A program made the translations under genes and the position numbers. This document shows, in pieces, positions 8,017 through 15,163 of a stretch of 45,218 nucleotides of DNA. The notes under the pieces are model-generated. The model did no database searches, was not told where the DNA came from, and saw only the letters and a program-made list of their open reading frames with translations. The DNA lies in the NCBI GenBank assembly GCA_934140285.1, contig CAKPBI010000013.1:1-45218 (forward strand). Direction: 5' to 3'. Source of the DNA: an uncultured Bacilli bacterium (GTDB taxonomy: Bacteria > Bacillota_I > Bacilli_A > ML615J-28 > CAG-313). Numbering within the stretch: the stretch's first letter is position 1; each line of letters begins with the position of its first letter.

Positions 8017-8613
8017 TTAAGCAATCACTTTAACATATTTTAAAAATGTACCACGATTCATATTTAGAATTTTAGCTGCAGCAGTATTAGTTATTTCTTT
8101 TCTTTTATATTTCATTGCAATTTCCGTAAAATTTTCAGGAAGTTTATATTTTGGCCTTCCCATATGTATGCCTTTTTCTTTTGCTAACTTAATTCCTTCG
8201 GCTTGTCTTTGTTTTGTTGTTTCTCTTTCATTTTGTGCAACAAAACTTAAAACTTGAAGTACAATGTCAGAAATAAATTTTCCAATTAAGTTTTTGTTGT
8301 CAGATCTCGTATCTAATAAAGGAAAGTCAATAACTAAAATGTTTGCTTGCTTATTTTTGGTTATATCGCTCCATTCATTAATTATCATATCGTAGTTTCT
8401 TCCAAGACGATCTATTGATTTAATTATCAAAAGATCATCTTTTTTTAATTTTTTCTTTAAAATTTTATAATTTGGTCTTTCAAAATCTTTTCCACTTTGT
8501 TTATCAATAAAAATTTGTGAGTCAGTTAGTCCTAGCTTATACATTTCTACTAATTGTCTATCAATATTTTGCGTTAAAGATGATACTCTAATATATCCAT
8601 ATGTTTTTTTCAT
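8017..8613 (-). CDS. Serine recombinase, resolvase/invertase (Pin/Hin) type
   Basis: 198 aa, normal for small resolvases. The N-terminal catalytic domain has YGYIRVSSLTQNIDRQ (the nucleophile is a Ser of RVSS), then LLIIKSIDRLGRN and QNERETTKQRQAEGI. The end is a resolvase-type HTH: GRPKYKLPENF...NTAAAKILNMNRGTF. ATG 8613 is chosen because a perfect AGGAGG lies eight bases upstream; the open frame extends to 8742 without a ribosome site. A TATAAT (8642-8647, minus) lies just upstream. It is divergent from the methyltransferase gene and is the only recombinase on the island. It could resolve, invert or mobilise the island; no inverted gene segment is visible here. Confidence 0.9.
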   Translation of the reverse strand: MKKTYGYIRVSSLTQNIDRQLVEMYKLGLTDSQIFIDKQSGKDFERPNYKILKKKLKKDDLLIIKSIDRLGRNYDMIINEWSDITKNKQANILVIDFPLLDTRSDNKNLIGKFISDIVLQVLSFVAQNERETTKQRQAEGIKLAKEKGIHMGRPKYKLPENFTEIAMKYKRKEITNTAAAKILNMNRGTFLKYVKVIA

Positions 8614-8681
8614 AATTATTCCTCCTATTATAACAGGTAATATTATAACAAACTCATTACTATTTTGACCAACAAAAAAAA

Positions 8682-8842
8682 TGTCAACCCTTTTTGGATT
8701 GACAAAATTAAGATTAAAAAGGTAAACCTTTTTATACTTCATATATTTATTTAAATTTTATCATCTTTTTTACAAAAATTCAAATTTTTTTACTTATTTT
8801 TTCAAAATATTCACTTTTTTTTAAGTAACAATAAAGGTTTAC
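8682..8842. promoter_or_regulatory. Divergent control region with nested inverted repeats (possible res/operator)
   Basis: TGTCAA (8682-8687) faces TTGACA (8699-8704) across 11 bp. Farther out, GTAAACCTTT (8722-8731) is inverted as AAAGGTTTAC (8833-8842). Paired inverted sites between a resolvase and a divergent gene are the usual place for recombination subsites that double as operators. No exact match to a known res core was recognised. Confidence 0.35.
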
Positions 8843-8869
8843 TTTATTGAACTTGAGGAATGTGGGCAT

Positions 8870-9967
8870 ATGGAAAATAACGAATATTTATCATCACAAA
8901 TTATTACGTATATTGGTAATAAACGAGCATTGTTAAAGTTTATTGACTCTGTAGTTTTAAAAATTAAAAAGGAACTAAGTAAAGATAAAATGGTTATAGG
9001 TGATTTGTTTTCTGGATCTGGAATTGTTTCTAGATACTTTAAACAATATTCATATGATTTATATGTAAATGACATAGAGGATTACGCTAGAACTTTAAAT
9101 ACGTGTTATTTAGCCAATAAATCTACTATTAATTTTGAAGAGCTTAATAGAATTTATCAATTATTATTAAAAAATTTAACTTTAGATAAATTAAAGCGAG
9201 GATTTATATCTAAGTTATATAGTCCATATGATGATAAAAACATTAAATATGGAGAAAGAGTGTTTTATACAACTCGAAATGCAATGTATATAGATACAGC
9301 TCGTCAGTTATTAGAAGAGATAGAAGAACCATACAAAACACTTTTACTTGGGCCATTGTTATATGAAGCTTCTACTAAAAATAATACTGCTGGAATTTTT
9401 AAAGGTTTTTACAAAAATTCTAAGACAATGACTGGACAATTTGGTGGTAATGGAAAAAATGCTCTTAATAGAATTATGGCAGATATTGATTTAAAATTGC
9501 CTGTTTTAAGTGATTTTGAATGTAATGTTCACATCTTTCAAAAAGATACAAATAAATTAATTTATTCTTTACCAGAACTAGATATAGTTTATTTGGATCC
9601 ACCATATAACCAACATCCATATGGTTCAAATTACTTTATGCTGAATTTAATTAATAATTATATTGAACCAAAAATAGTAAGTAAAGTGTCAGGTATTCCA
9701 AATGATTGGAATAAGTCAAATTACAATAAAAAAACTTTGGCATTATCTTCGCTAGAAGAAATATGTAAAGTTTTAAAAGCAAAATACATTTTAATTTCTT
9801 TTAATTCAGAAGGTTTCATTACAAAAAAACAAATGAAAGAAATGTTGTCAAAATATGGCAAAGTTAAAATATATGCACAAAAATATAATACATTTAGAGG
9901 AAGTAGAAATTTAGGAAATAGAGAAATACATGTTAATGAATATTTATATGTATTAAAAAAGGAGTAA
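8870..9967 (+). CDS. D12-class N6-adenine DNA methyltransferase (Dam/DpnM-like)
   Basis: 365 aa. The N-terminal YIGNKRALLKFI (14-25) is the motif X region, DLFSGSG (45-51) binds S-adenosylmethionine, and DPPY (243-246) is the catalytic motif of adenine-N6 methylases, followed by NQHPYGSNYFMLN. This order (X, I, ..., IV) is the alpha class used by Dam, DpnII- and FokI-type enzymes. A target-recognition segment lies at about 90-230. Its specificity cannot be read from sequence. It starts three bases before the next gene and leads a methylase / 131-aa protein / DUF262 nuclease operon. The likely role is to protect host DNA from that nuclease. GAGG precedes the ATG by 12-15 bases. The composition is very AT-rich, in keeping with imported DNA. 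Confidence 0.85.
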   Translation: MENNEYLSSQIITYIGNKRALLKFIDSVVLKIKKELSKDKMVIGDLFSGSGIVSRYFKQYSYDLYVNDIEDYARTLNTCYLANKSTINFEELNRIYQLLLKNLTLDKLKRGFISKLYSPYDDKNIKYGERVFYTTRNAMYIDTARQLLEEIEEPYKTLLLGPLLYEASTKNNTAGIFKGFYKNSKTMTGQFGGNGKNALNRIMADIDLKLPVLSDFECNVHIFQKDTNKLIYSLPELDIVYLDPPYNQHPYGSNYFMLNLINNYIEPKIVSKVSGIPNDWNKSNYNKKTLALSSLEEICKVLKAKYILISFNSEGFITKKQMKEMLSKYGKVKIYAQKYNTFRGSRNLGNREIHVNEYLYVLKKE

Positions 9968-9969
9968 AA

Positions 9970-10365
9970 ATGTTTGGTGATGTACTAAGAAAAAAAGCAT
10001 ACTTATTAGAAAATTCATCTACTAATAAAAAGGCAGGTAATGCATTTTGGATAATTTTACGTGATATCGCTAAAGAGGATATTATTGATTGTCATCCTGA
10101 AGAAGTTGATAGTGATATTGCTGTAGGAGTGTATTATGATATACTTAAAGAAAATGAAAAATATATTTCTGATTATTATAAAACCATATTGCCATCAAAT
10201 CATCAAGAAAGGTATCGTGTTCTAAATAGAAATTTATTTACAAGTAATGCTTTTCATCCCGATGGTTTAGCAAATCAAAATGGGATAGAAGCTCATTATG
10301 TATATAATGAAGAAAGAAAAGGAAAAAGGATTGTATATAAGGGAGTAAAAAATGTATATCAGTAA
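9970..10365 (+). CDS. Unrecognised 131-aa protein of the methylase-nuclease operon
   Basis: No family was recognised. The protein is charged and probably alpha/beta, with no signal peptide or membrane segment and a basic C-terminus. The middle HQERYRVLNRNLFTSNAFHPDG and the end IEAHYVYNEERKGKRIVY are the most distinctive stretches. It starts three bases after the methylase stop with a GGAG site inside the end of that gene, and it overlaps the nuclease gene by 14 bp. The three genes are therefore almost certainly one transcriptional and translational unit. A specificity, immunity or accessory role in the module is an inference from position only. Confidence 0.7.
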   Translation: MFGDVLRKKAYLLENSSTNKKAGNAFWIILRDIAKEDIIDCHPEEVDSDIAVGVYYDILKENEKYISDYYKTILPSNHQERYRVLNRNLFTSNAFHPDGLANQNGIEAHYVYNEERKGKRIVYKGVKNVYQ

Positions 10366-11926
10366 AAATTCAGTTAAATGTGAATATGTAAATATTTCTT
10401 TTTTAAAAAATAAGACAGTTTATTTTCCAATTTTTCAAAGAGGTTATGCATGGAAAAAAGAACAACTAACTGAGCTATTGAAAGAAATAAAAAGATCGTA
10501 TGTTGAATTTGATGAAAAAAAAGAAATTTATTTATTAGATTTCATTAGTTATATAGATGATGATAAATTTAAATTAGCAGATGGACAACAACGACTAATA
10601 ACTATCAATTTAATTTTAAAATGCATTAATGACTTAATTGATGAAGAAGGATTAGAAATTAGTAAATGCAAATTATATTCAATTATTTATGAAGATGAGT
10701 ATAACCAACAAAAATATATAAAAATGATGGAAATTTTTCCATGCACTCCATTTAAAAAGGTATACACAGAAATTTATAATTTTTTATGTGATAACATAAT
10801 TAATTTAAACAAAATTATAAATGTTTTAGATACTAAAATTTACATTTTTTTAAAACAAGCAAGTTCAGTAGATGATGCATTTGATATTTTTCAACAAATT
10901 AATACTGGAGGTAAGCCACTTAATAAAAGTGAAGTCATAAAGACTATCTTAACACAATATTCAAAAAAATATAATATACCTTTACCAGCTGATGCTTCAC
11001 TAAAGGATTTAAAATCATTAATAATTAGTTATGATAAGTTTGTAAGATGTGATAGTAGATCTAATATGGATAATATTGGTGTGATGACATTTTTAAATAA
11101 TGAAATCATTAATTCTGAAAATAGCTTTAAAAAATTTATTAATTATATAGATATGACTATTAAAATTAAAGATATAGATATTTATAAGGTTGTTGAATAT
11201 TTAAATAGATCGCAGATCAAAACAATATTACAAATTTTAAAAATAAAAAATATTAATATAGAAAAAGACAAAACATACATAAAATCAATCATATTTCCCT
11301 TATGTTTAATTTCAATTGTTATGACAATAAAAGGAACTAATCCAGGCGGCACAATATTAAATCTTTATTCTGATGTTATAACACTCTTAAAAAATGATTC
11401 AAAAGTTGAAAAAATAGAAGATGAAATAATTAAATTTGTTAATGACAATAATGAATATAAAATTTCGCTAACGGATTTTCAAGAGGGGTTAGGTAGCACA
11501 AAATTATCATTTAATTGCAAAAAAGCAATTTTACTTATGGATATAATCTTAAGTAATGAAAGCGGAAGTGTAAATGTTGATAAAATTAACTTAGAGCATA
11601 TTTTCCCACAAAGACCTGACAGAGAATGGTACAATAAAGGTTGGTCTACGAATCATGAAACAAATGCAAAAATATGCAATAGTATTGGAAATTATATTTT
11701 GCTTAGTGAAACTATAAATAAAACAATTAGTAATAAATATATAACAGTGAAAATAGAAAAGTATAAAATAGCAATTGAAAAAGATAGACTTTTACAAACA
11801 AACATTAATACTGTAGATTTTGATAGGTTAATAACTGAAAAGGAAAAGTATATAAATGAAAGAAAAAATAGCATTGCAAAAATCATAAAGGAATCATTTC
11901 CTTTAGGTGAAGTAATCATCTATTGA
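10352..11926 (+). CDS. DUF262-DUF1524 (GmrSD-type) nuclease
   Basis: 524 aa. The N-terminal DUF262 (ParB-like NTPase fold) shows FPIFQRGYAW (25-34), ADGQQR (76-81) and FQQINTGGKPLNKSEV (about 179-194). The C-terminal DUF1524 HNH-type nuclease has LEHIFPQ (His416) and the later IGNYILL and SN motifs. This is the architecture of GmrSD type IV restriction enzymes and of SspE, which cut DNA in response to, or in the absence of, base or backbone modification. It sits behind an adenine methylase rather than glucosyl- or phosphorothioate-related genes, so it may act on unmethylated DNA. The stop codon lies inside the right direct repeat (11922-11991), so the gene abuts the island edge. Confidence 0.88.
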   Translation: MYISKNSVKCEYVNISFLKNKTVYFPIFQRGYAWKKEQLTELLKEIKRSYVEFDEKKEIYLLDFISYIDDDKFKLADGQQRLITINLILKCINDLIDEEGLEISKCKLYSIIYEDEYNQQKYIKMMEIFPCTPFKKVYTEIYNFLCDNIINLNKIINVLDTKIYIFLKQASSVDDAFDIFQQINTGGKPLNKSEVIKTILTQYSKKYNIPLPADASLKDLKSLIISYDKFVRCDSRSNMDNIGVMTFLNNEIINSENSFKKFINYIDMTIKIKDIDIYKVVEYLNRSQIKTILQILKIKNINIEKDKTYIKSIIFPLCLISIVMTIKGTNPGGTILNLYSDVITLLKNDSKVEKIEDEIIKFVNDNNEYKISLTDFQEGLGSTKLSFNCKKAILLMDIILSNESGSVNVDKINLEHIFPQRPDREWYNKGWSTNHETNAKICNSIGNYILLSETINKTISNKYITVKIEKYKIAIEKDRLLQTNINTVDFDRLITEKEKYINERKNSIAKIIKESFPLGEVIIY

Positions 11927-11993
11927 CAGTATTCCCGAAGAATGGCTTTCTAAAGTTTACCGCCTAGAAGTAGCAGAAGAATGTTTATTTTGA
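11922..11993 (+). pseudogene. Detached 3' end of the ARH gene; right direct repeat (attR-like)
   Basis: The sequence repeats the last 23 sense codons of the gene at 7130-7948, with Leu to Trp at one codon and TGA instead of TAA as stop. It has no start and no ribosome site. It is followed at once by a strong terminator, so it is probably the original chromosomal end of the gene, cut off from its 5' part by the island. Confidence 0.8.
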
Positions 11994-12003
11994 TTATTTA
12001 GTT

Positions 12004-12031
12004 AATGAGGCCAAAAAAGGCCTCATTTTTA
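12004..12031 (+). terminator. Intrinsic terminator after the island
   Basis: AATGAGGCC (12004-12012) pairs with GGCCTCATT (12019-12027) and is followed by T. It presumably served the ARH gene before the island inserted and now ends the nuclease operon. Confidence 0.85.
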
Positions 12032-12311
12032 AATTTTTAAGTTATATCAATGTAAATATATCGTTTTATAAAAATTGATAGTTTTAAAATGCTACTTATA
12101 GTCATATTAATTTAGATAAATTTAGAATGTTAACAATGTTGAAAAAAGATGATTAATGTAGAATTATGTAGAAGTAATTTTTAGTATTCCTACTAAAGGT
12201 AGTAGGTAAAATTAGTAGTTTTACCATAGTTTAGGAGCAGTAAGGTCTTGTATTATTAATGACTGATGTGATAAAATATTGGTGTGTTAAAGAAGAAGGG
12301 AGGCTCTACTT
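12032..12311 (+). promoter_or_regulatory. Gene-free leader with two mutually exclusive hairpins
   Basis: No coding frame. CCTACTA (12189-12195) pairs with TAGTAGG (12200-12206), and GGTAAAA (12205-12211) pairs with TTTTACC (12219-12225). The two stems share GG at 12205-12206, so only one can form fully. A possible promoter, TTGTAT with ATAAAAT about 17 bp later, lies near 12252-12281. Nothing else was recognised. Confidence 0.3.
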
Positions 12312-13115
12312 ATGAAAAAGGTTAATGATTTTGATCGTAAGATTATTCTTGGAATAATCATCGCGGGAACATTATTCTTGTGTACAATGCTTGGTATCTT
12401 GTTTATCAAACCAGGTATGAAAGTACTTGATCTTGTTTATCAAGATAAATTGGTCTTTACATTTAAGTATGATGAATACATTAAGCTTACTGATAAAGAA
12501 ATCAACGAGAGTAATCAATTTGTAAGTACGCTTGATCCTTCATATGATTACTATTGGTGTAAAGATGAAGAAGGAACGAAAAAGGTAAATCTTCATTCTT
12601 ACTATGCCTTTAAATCAAGTAAATTATATTTACATAAAGTAAGAAAAGATATTGAACAAGTTATTGTTATAAATAATACTTTTGTGTATGATGAAATAGT
12701 AAAAACAATTGAACTAGGATTTAGTTCAAATGATCTTTCCTTAAATGATTTTAAAGTTACCTATTATTTAAACAATGAAGAAGTAGCAGAACCAATTAAT
12801 GCTGGTGAATATGATGTTACAATTCATTATTTAGGTAGTAAGTACAAAATTAATGATGTAAATACAAAATTAATTATTGAAAAAAGAACCCCAGTAATTG
12901 ATACTTTACTTGATAATCTAAATGTTAACAAAAATACAACTTTAAAAGATATTGACTTATCAATGTTTTCTTCAAATATTTCCGGAACATTCACATTCAT
13001 TGATTCTTTAGACTCTGTAGTAGAGAATAAAGAATATGAAGTTAAATTTACTCCATATGATTCAGTTAATTTTACAGAAGTAATATTAACAATTAAAATT
13101 AACATTAATGAATAA
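12312..13115 (+). CDS. Membrane-anchored protein with MBG-like repeats
   Basis: 267 aa. A short basic N-terminus (KKVNDFDRK) is followed by one membrane segment (about 11-33); the rest is predicted extracellular. Residues about 115-190 (FVYDEIVKTIEL...INAGEYDVTIHYLGS...KLIIEKRTP) match the MBG-type beta-sandwich pattern also seen in the 1553-aa protein at 677-5338. The end is a further beta-rich domain with no cysteine cluster or cell-wall anchor. GGGAGG lies eight bases before the ATG. It is transcribed alone, with a terminator at 13134. A cell-surface structural role is inferred. Confidence 0.65.
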   Translation: MKKVNDFDRKIILGIIIAGTLFLCTMLGILFIKPGMKVLDLVYQDKLVFTFKYDEYIKLTDKEINESNQFVSTLDPSYDYYWCKDEEGTKKVNLHSYYAFKSSKLYLHKVRKDIEQVIVINNTFVYDEIVKTIELGFSSNDLSLNDFKVTYYLNNEEVAEPINAGEYDVTIHYLGSKYKINDVNTKLIIEKRTPVIDTLLDNLNVNKNTTLKDIDLSMFSSNISGTFTFIDSLDSVVENKEYEVKFTPYDSVNFTEVILTIKININE

Positions 13116-13133
13116 AATTATTAACTAAAAGGT

Positions 13134-13165
13134 GTTACTTTAGAGGCTAAAGTAACGTCTTTTTT
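13134..13165 (+). terminator. Intrinsic terminator
   Basis: GTTACTTTA pairs with TAAAGTAAC around AGAGGC and is followed by GTC and a run of T. Confidence 0.85.
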
Positions 13166-13230
13166 TTATGAAAACATTTTCAAAAAACAACAAAAATTTA
13201 ACAAAATTATGCCAAAAATAAGCAAACTGT

Positions 13231-13260
13231 TTGAAATACGAGTGTGTTTTGCTATATAAT
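13231..13260 (+). promoter_or_regulatory. Promoter of the sigma-factor operon
   Basis: TTGAAA (13231-13236), 18-bp spacer, TATAAT (13255-13260), 38 bp before the chosen start at 13298. It looks like an ordinary sigma-A promoter. No sign of autoregulation by an ECF-type promoter was seen. Confidence 0.6.
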
Positions 13261-13297
13261 CTACAATGGAAACTTAAAATTAAGAGCAGGTGGTATT

Positions 13298-13828
13298 ATG
13301 AAATTGATTAGTAGGATAACAGCAGAAAAGCTAAAAGAAGGCGATGAGCTGGCATTTGAAGAAATCTTTTATGCATATCGTAATATCGTATATTTTGAAT
13401 GTTTAAAGAAGATGAGAAACCCTCAAGACGCTAACGATTGTGTCCAAGAGATATTCATTAAACTAGTAGAAAAAATTAATCTTTTTGATTCAAATATTGC
13501 GGAATTCAATGCTTGGTTCAGAACTCTTTATATAAATCATATCTATGATTTCTTAAGAAAACAAAGAAATTATAATGAACATGTTTCGACAATCGCTTAT
13601 GAAGATATGTGTGAAGTAGCTGCCAAAGAAGAATCAAAATCAAGTAGCATTGAATTAATGAGTGAACTAATAAATATTGTAGGCGAAGAAGCCTACACCA
13701 TATTAATATATAAGATAAAGAATAAGTTGTCATTTAGACAAATAGCCAAACTAATGGAAAAAACTTTCTATGAAGTTAGAACCATTTATAATAAAGCAAT
13801 GGCTGAACTTAAGACAAAATTAAAATAA
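13298..13828 (+). CDS. ECF-type RNA polymerase sigma factor
   Basis: 176 aa. Region 2 shows GDELAFEEIFYAYRNIVYF...NPQDANDCVQEIFIKLVEKI with FNAWFRTLYINHIYDFLRKQ. Region 4 is IVGEEAYTILIYKIKNKLSFRQIAKLMEKTFYEVRTIYNKAMAELK, a normal HTH. The length fits minimal sigma-70 ECF proteins. ATG 13298 follows AGGTGG; the frame continues to 13244, but that region holds the promoter. It leads a cluster with a second sigma-like gene, a membrane protein and a secreted subtilase, an arrangement suggesting envelope signalling. The target promoters are unknown. Confidence 0.85.
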   Translation: MKLISRITAEKLKEGDELAFEEIFYAYRNIVYFECLKKMRNPQDANDCVQEIFIKLVEKINLFDSNIAEFNAWFRTLYINHIYDFLRKQRNYNEHVSTIAYEDMCEVAAKEESKSSSIELMSELINIVGEEAYTILIYKIKNKLSFRQIAKLMEKTFYEVRTIYNKAMAELKTKLK

Positions 13829-13956
13829 TTTTATAAAATTTTTACAAAAATCAATCAAAAGCGATTTTTCAAACGTAATATACATAATGAAGGGCAAAAA
13901 AACATGCTTGTTCCAATTTCAAATTGGGGTTATGTTATACAAAGTGAAAGGTCGTG

Positions 13957-14568
13957 ATGCTCATGTCGTGTTTAAGTGTTAGAATAGTAAGAAATCTAAA
14001 AAACGGTAATTTGGATGCATTAAATAAGTTAAAACAAGAATATGAACAAGCAATGCGTTACATAGTCCTTCGTAAGCTAAAAAAAGAAAGGGACGTAGAT
14101 GAATGTCTTGATGATCTATTTAATTCATTCCGCTCAAGAATAGACGAGCATGATTCTGCGAAAATGAACGTAGGTACATGGTTCTTACTCCTTGCTAAAG
14201 AATATGCTGATGAATATAGTCGGCATAGTATGAAGCCAGTAAGAAAAGTAACTCTTGAAAATGGAATCGAAATAGAACTTCCAGACATACCTGAATATGA
14301 ATTCAGTTATGACCTAGATTTTGGTTATAGTAACCATGATCTGTCTCTCATCTTAGATGAAGAAGAATATGTAATCCTTTTCTTTAAAACGAAGTACAAA
14401 CTTTCTACCAAAATAATTGGTAAATTGCTTGAACTATCGGATTTCTCGGTAAACAAGTTTTACTGTCTTGCTTTAAGAAAAACATCTCGTTATCTAATTA
14501 AAAAGGAGAACTTTGGGTATGAAGAAGAGCCAACTAAAACAAACAATAAAGAAATCGGTCGACTTTAA
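13957..14568 (+). CDS. Divergent sigma-70-like protein
   Basis: 203 aa. It is organised like the preceding sigma factor. A region-2-like part (VRNLKNGNLDALNKLKQEYEQAMRYIVL...DVDECLDDLFNSFRSRI) contains WFLLLAKEYADEYSR. A region-4-like HTH (DEEEYVILFFKTKYKLSTKIIGKLLELSDFSVNKFYCLALRKTSRYL) follows a longer acidic linker. The family match is weaker than for its neighbour. ATG 13957 is chosen from the GAAAGG site; GTG 13954 is possible. A 15-bp palindrome (CCAATTTCAAATTGG, 13913-13927) sits before it. The end overlaps the next gene by about 50 bp, implying translational coupling. It may be a second ECF factor or a co-regulator of the first. Confidence 0.6.
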   Translation: MLMSCLSVRIVRNLKNGNLDALNKLKQEYEQAMRYIVLRKLKKERDVDECLDDLFNSFRSRIDEHDSAKMNVGTWFLLLAKEYADEYSRHSMKPVRKVTLENGIEIELPDIPEYEFSYDLDFGYSNHDLSLILDEEEYVILFFKTKYKLSTKIIGKLLELSDFSVNKFYCLALRKTSRYLIKKENFGYEEEPTKTNNKEIGRL

Positions 14569-15127
14569 TACTTGCAATGTTTCGGTTGAAGAAATGTTAC
14601 AAGCTACAGGACTTAAACGTGATAAACAAAGCTTATTTAAGCAAAGGGGGGTCCCCACACTTCACCTCAGACTTACGTTTGCTTTGTCAATCTTGTTTTT
14701 CGTTCTTGCTTTAACTTTCGCATTCATGGGGATTAGTAATGGCAAAACCGACGATTATAATCATTGTGGGAATGATGGGAAGGATCATTCATTAGTATTA
14801 GATGACCACATAATTGAATACTTTAAGGATAACTCAGCAGATACTAATTTTGATGAATATGCATTTTTTACAATAAACTCATCGGTTAATCTATACATCT
14901 ATAGAGCTAATTCAATGAATGAGTCTGGAAAATACGTTTATTTCTATATATTGATAAGCAACACAATCTCGGCCCAACCGATTACGTTGTTTATCAATAC
15001 GAAAGAAATAAATATGGTAGATAAGGTTAATGTTGGTATTTTATGTGAAGAAGTAGCAGATAATGGTGTTATTAATTTTGGTGTCAAGATAGGAGAAGAA
15101 AAGAAGACTTACTCGTTTACAAAATAA
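14519..15127 (+). CDS. Single-pass membrane protein, candidate anti-sigma factor
   Basis: 202 aa. About 50 basic cytoplasmic residues, including a short helical motif (SVEEMLQATGLKRDKQ), are followed by one membrane segment (about 51-73) and an extracellular beta-rich domain of about 125 residues. This topology, with the gene overlapping the sigma-like gene upstream, is what ECF anti-sigma factors show. However, no zinc-binding HxxxCxxC motif is visible, so the assignment rests on position and topology. ATG 14519 has AAAAGGAG ten bases upstream. The next gene is the subtilase lipoprotein 36 bp later. Confidence 0.5.
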   Translation: MKKSQLKQTIKKSVDFNTCNVSVEEMLQATGLKRDKQSLFKQRGVPTLHLRLTFALSILFFVLALTFAFMGISNGKTDDYNHCGNDGKDHSLVLDDHIIEYFKDNSADTNFDEYAFFTINSSVNLYIYRANSMNESGKYVYFYILISNTISAQPITLFINTKEINMVDKVNVGILCEEVADNGVINFGVKIGEEKKTYSFTK

Positions 15128-15163
15128 AGGCTTAGAGAAACGAATTTGATTAAGGAGAGTATG

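Larger units (their letters stand above)
7877..11991. mobile_element. 4-kb genomic island bounded by 70-bp direct repeats of the ARH gene end
   Basis: Positions 7877-7946 and 11922-11991 match at 68 of 70 bases. The first copy is the true 3' end of the ARH gene, including its final codons. The second is an isolated tail that still reads IDSIPEEWLSKVYRLEVAEE in frame before a TGA. Between them lie a serine recombinase, a D12-class adenine methyltransferase, a 131-aa unknown protein and a DUF262/DUF1524 protein. The pattern is what site-specific integration into a gene 3' end leaves behind. The nearest recombinase is a small resolvase, which is not a typical integrase, so the mechanism is inferred. 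Confidence 0.75.

Noticed and set aside
8613..8742. Longer N-terminus for the serine recombinase
   Set aside because: The extension is not resolvase-like, lies over promoter elements and has no ribosome site; AGGAGG precedes the start at 8613.
10352..11926. TGA as a tryptophan codon (mycoplasma code)
   Set aside because: TGA ends the nuclease gene and the YwaF-like gene at sensible lengths, and Trp is encoded by TGG throughout.
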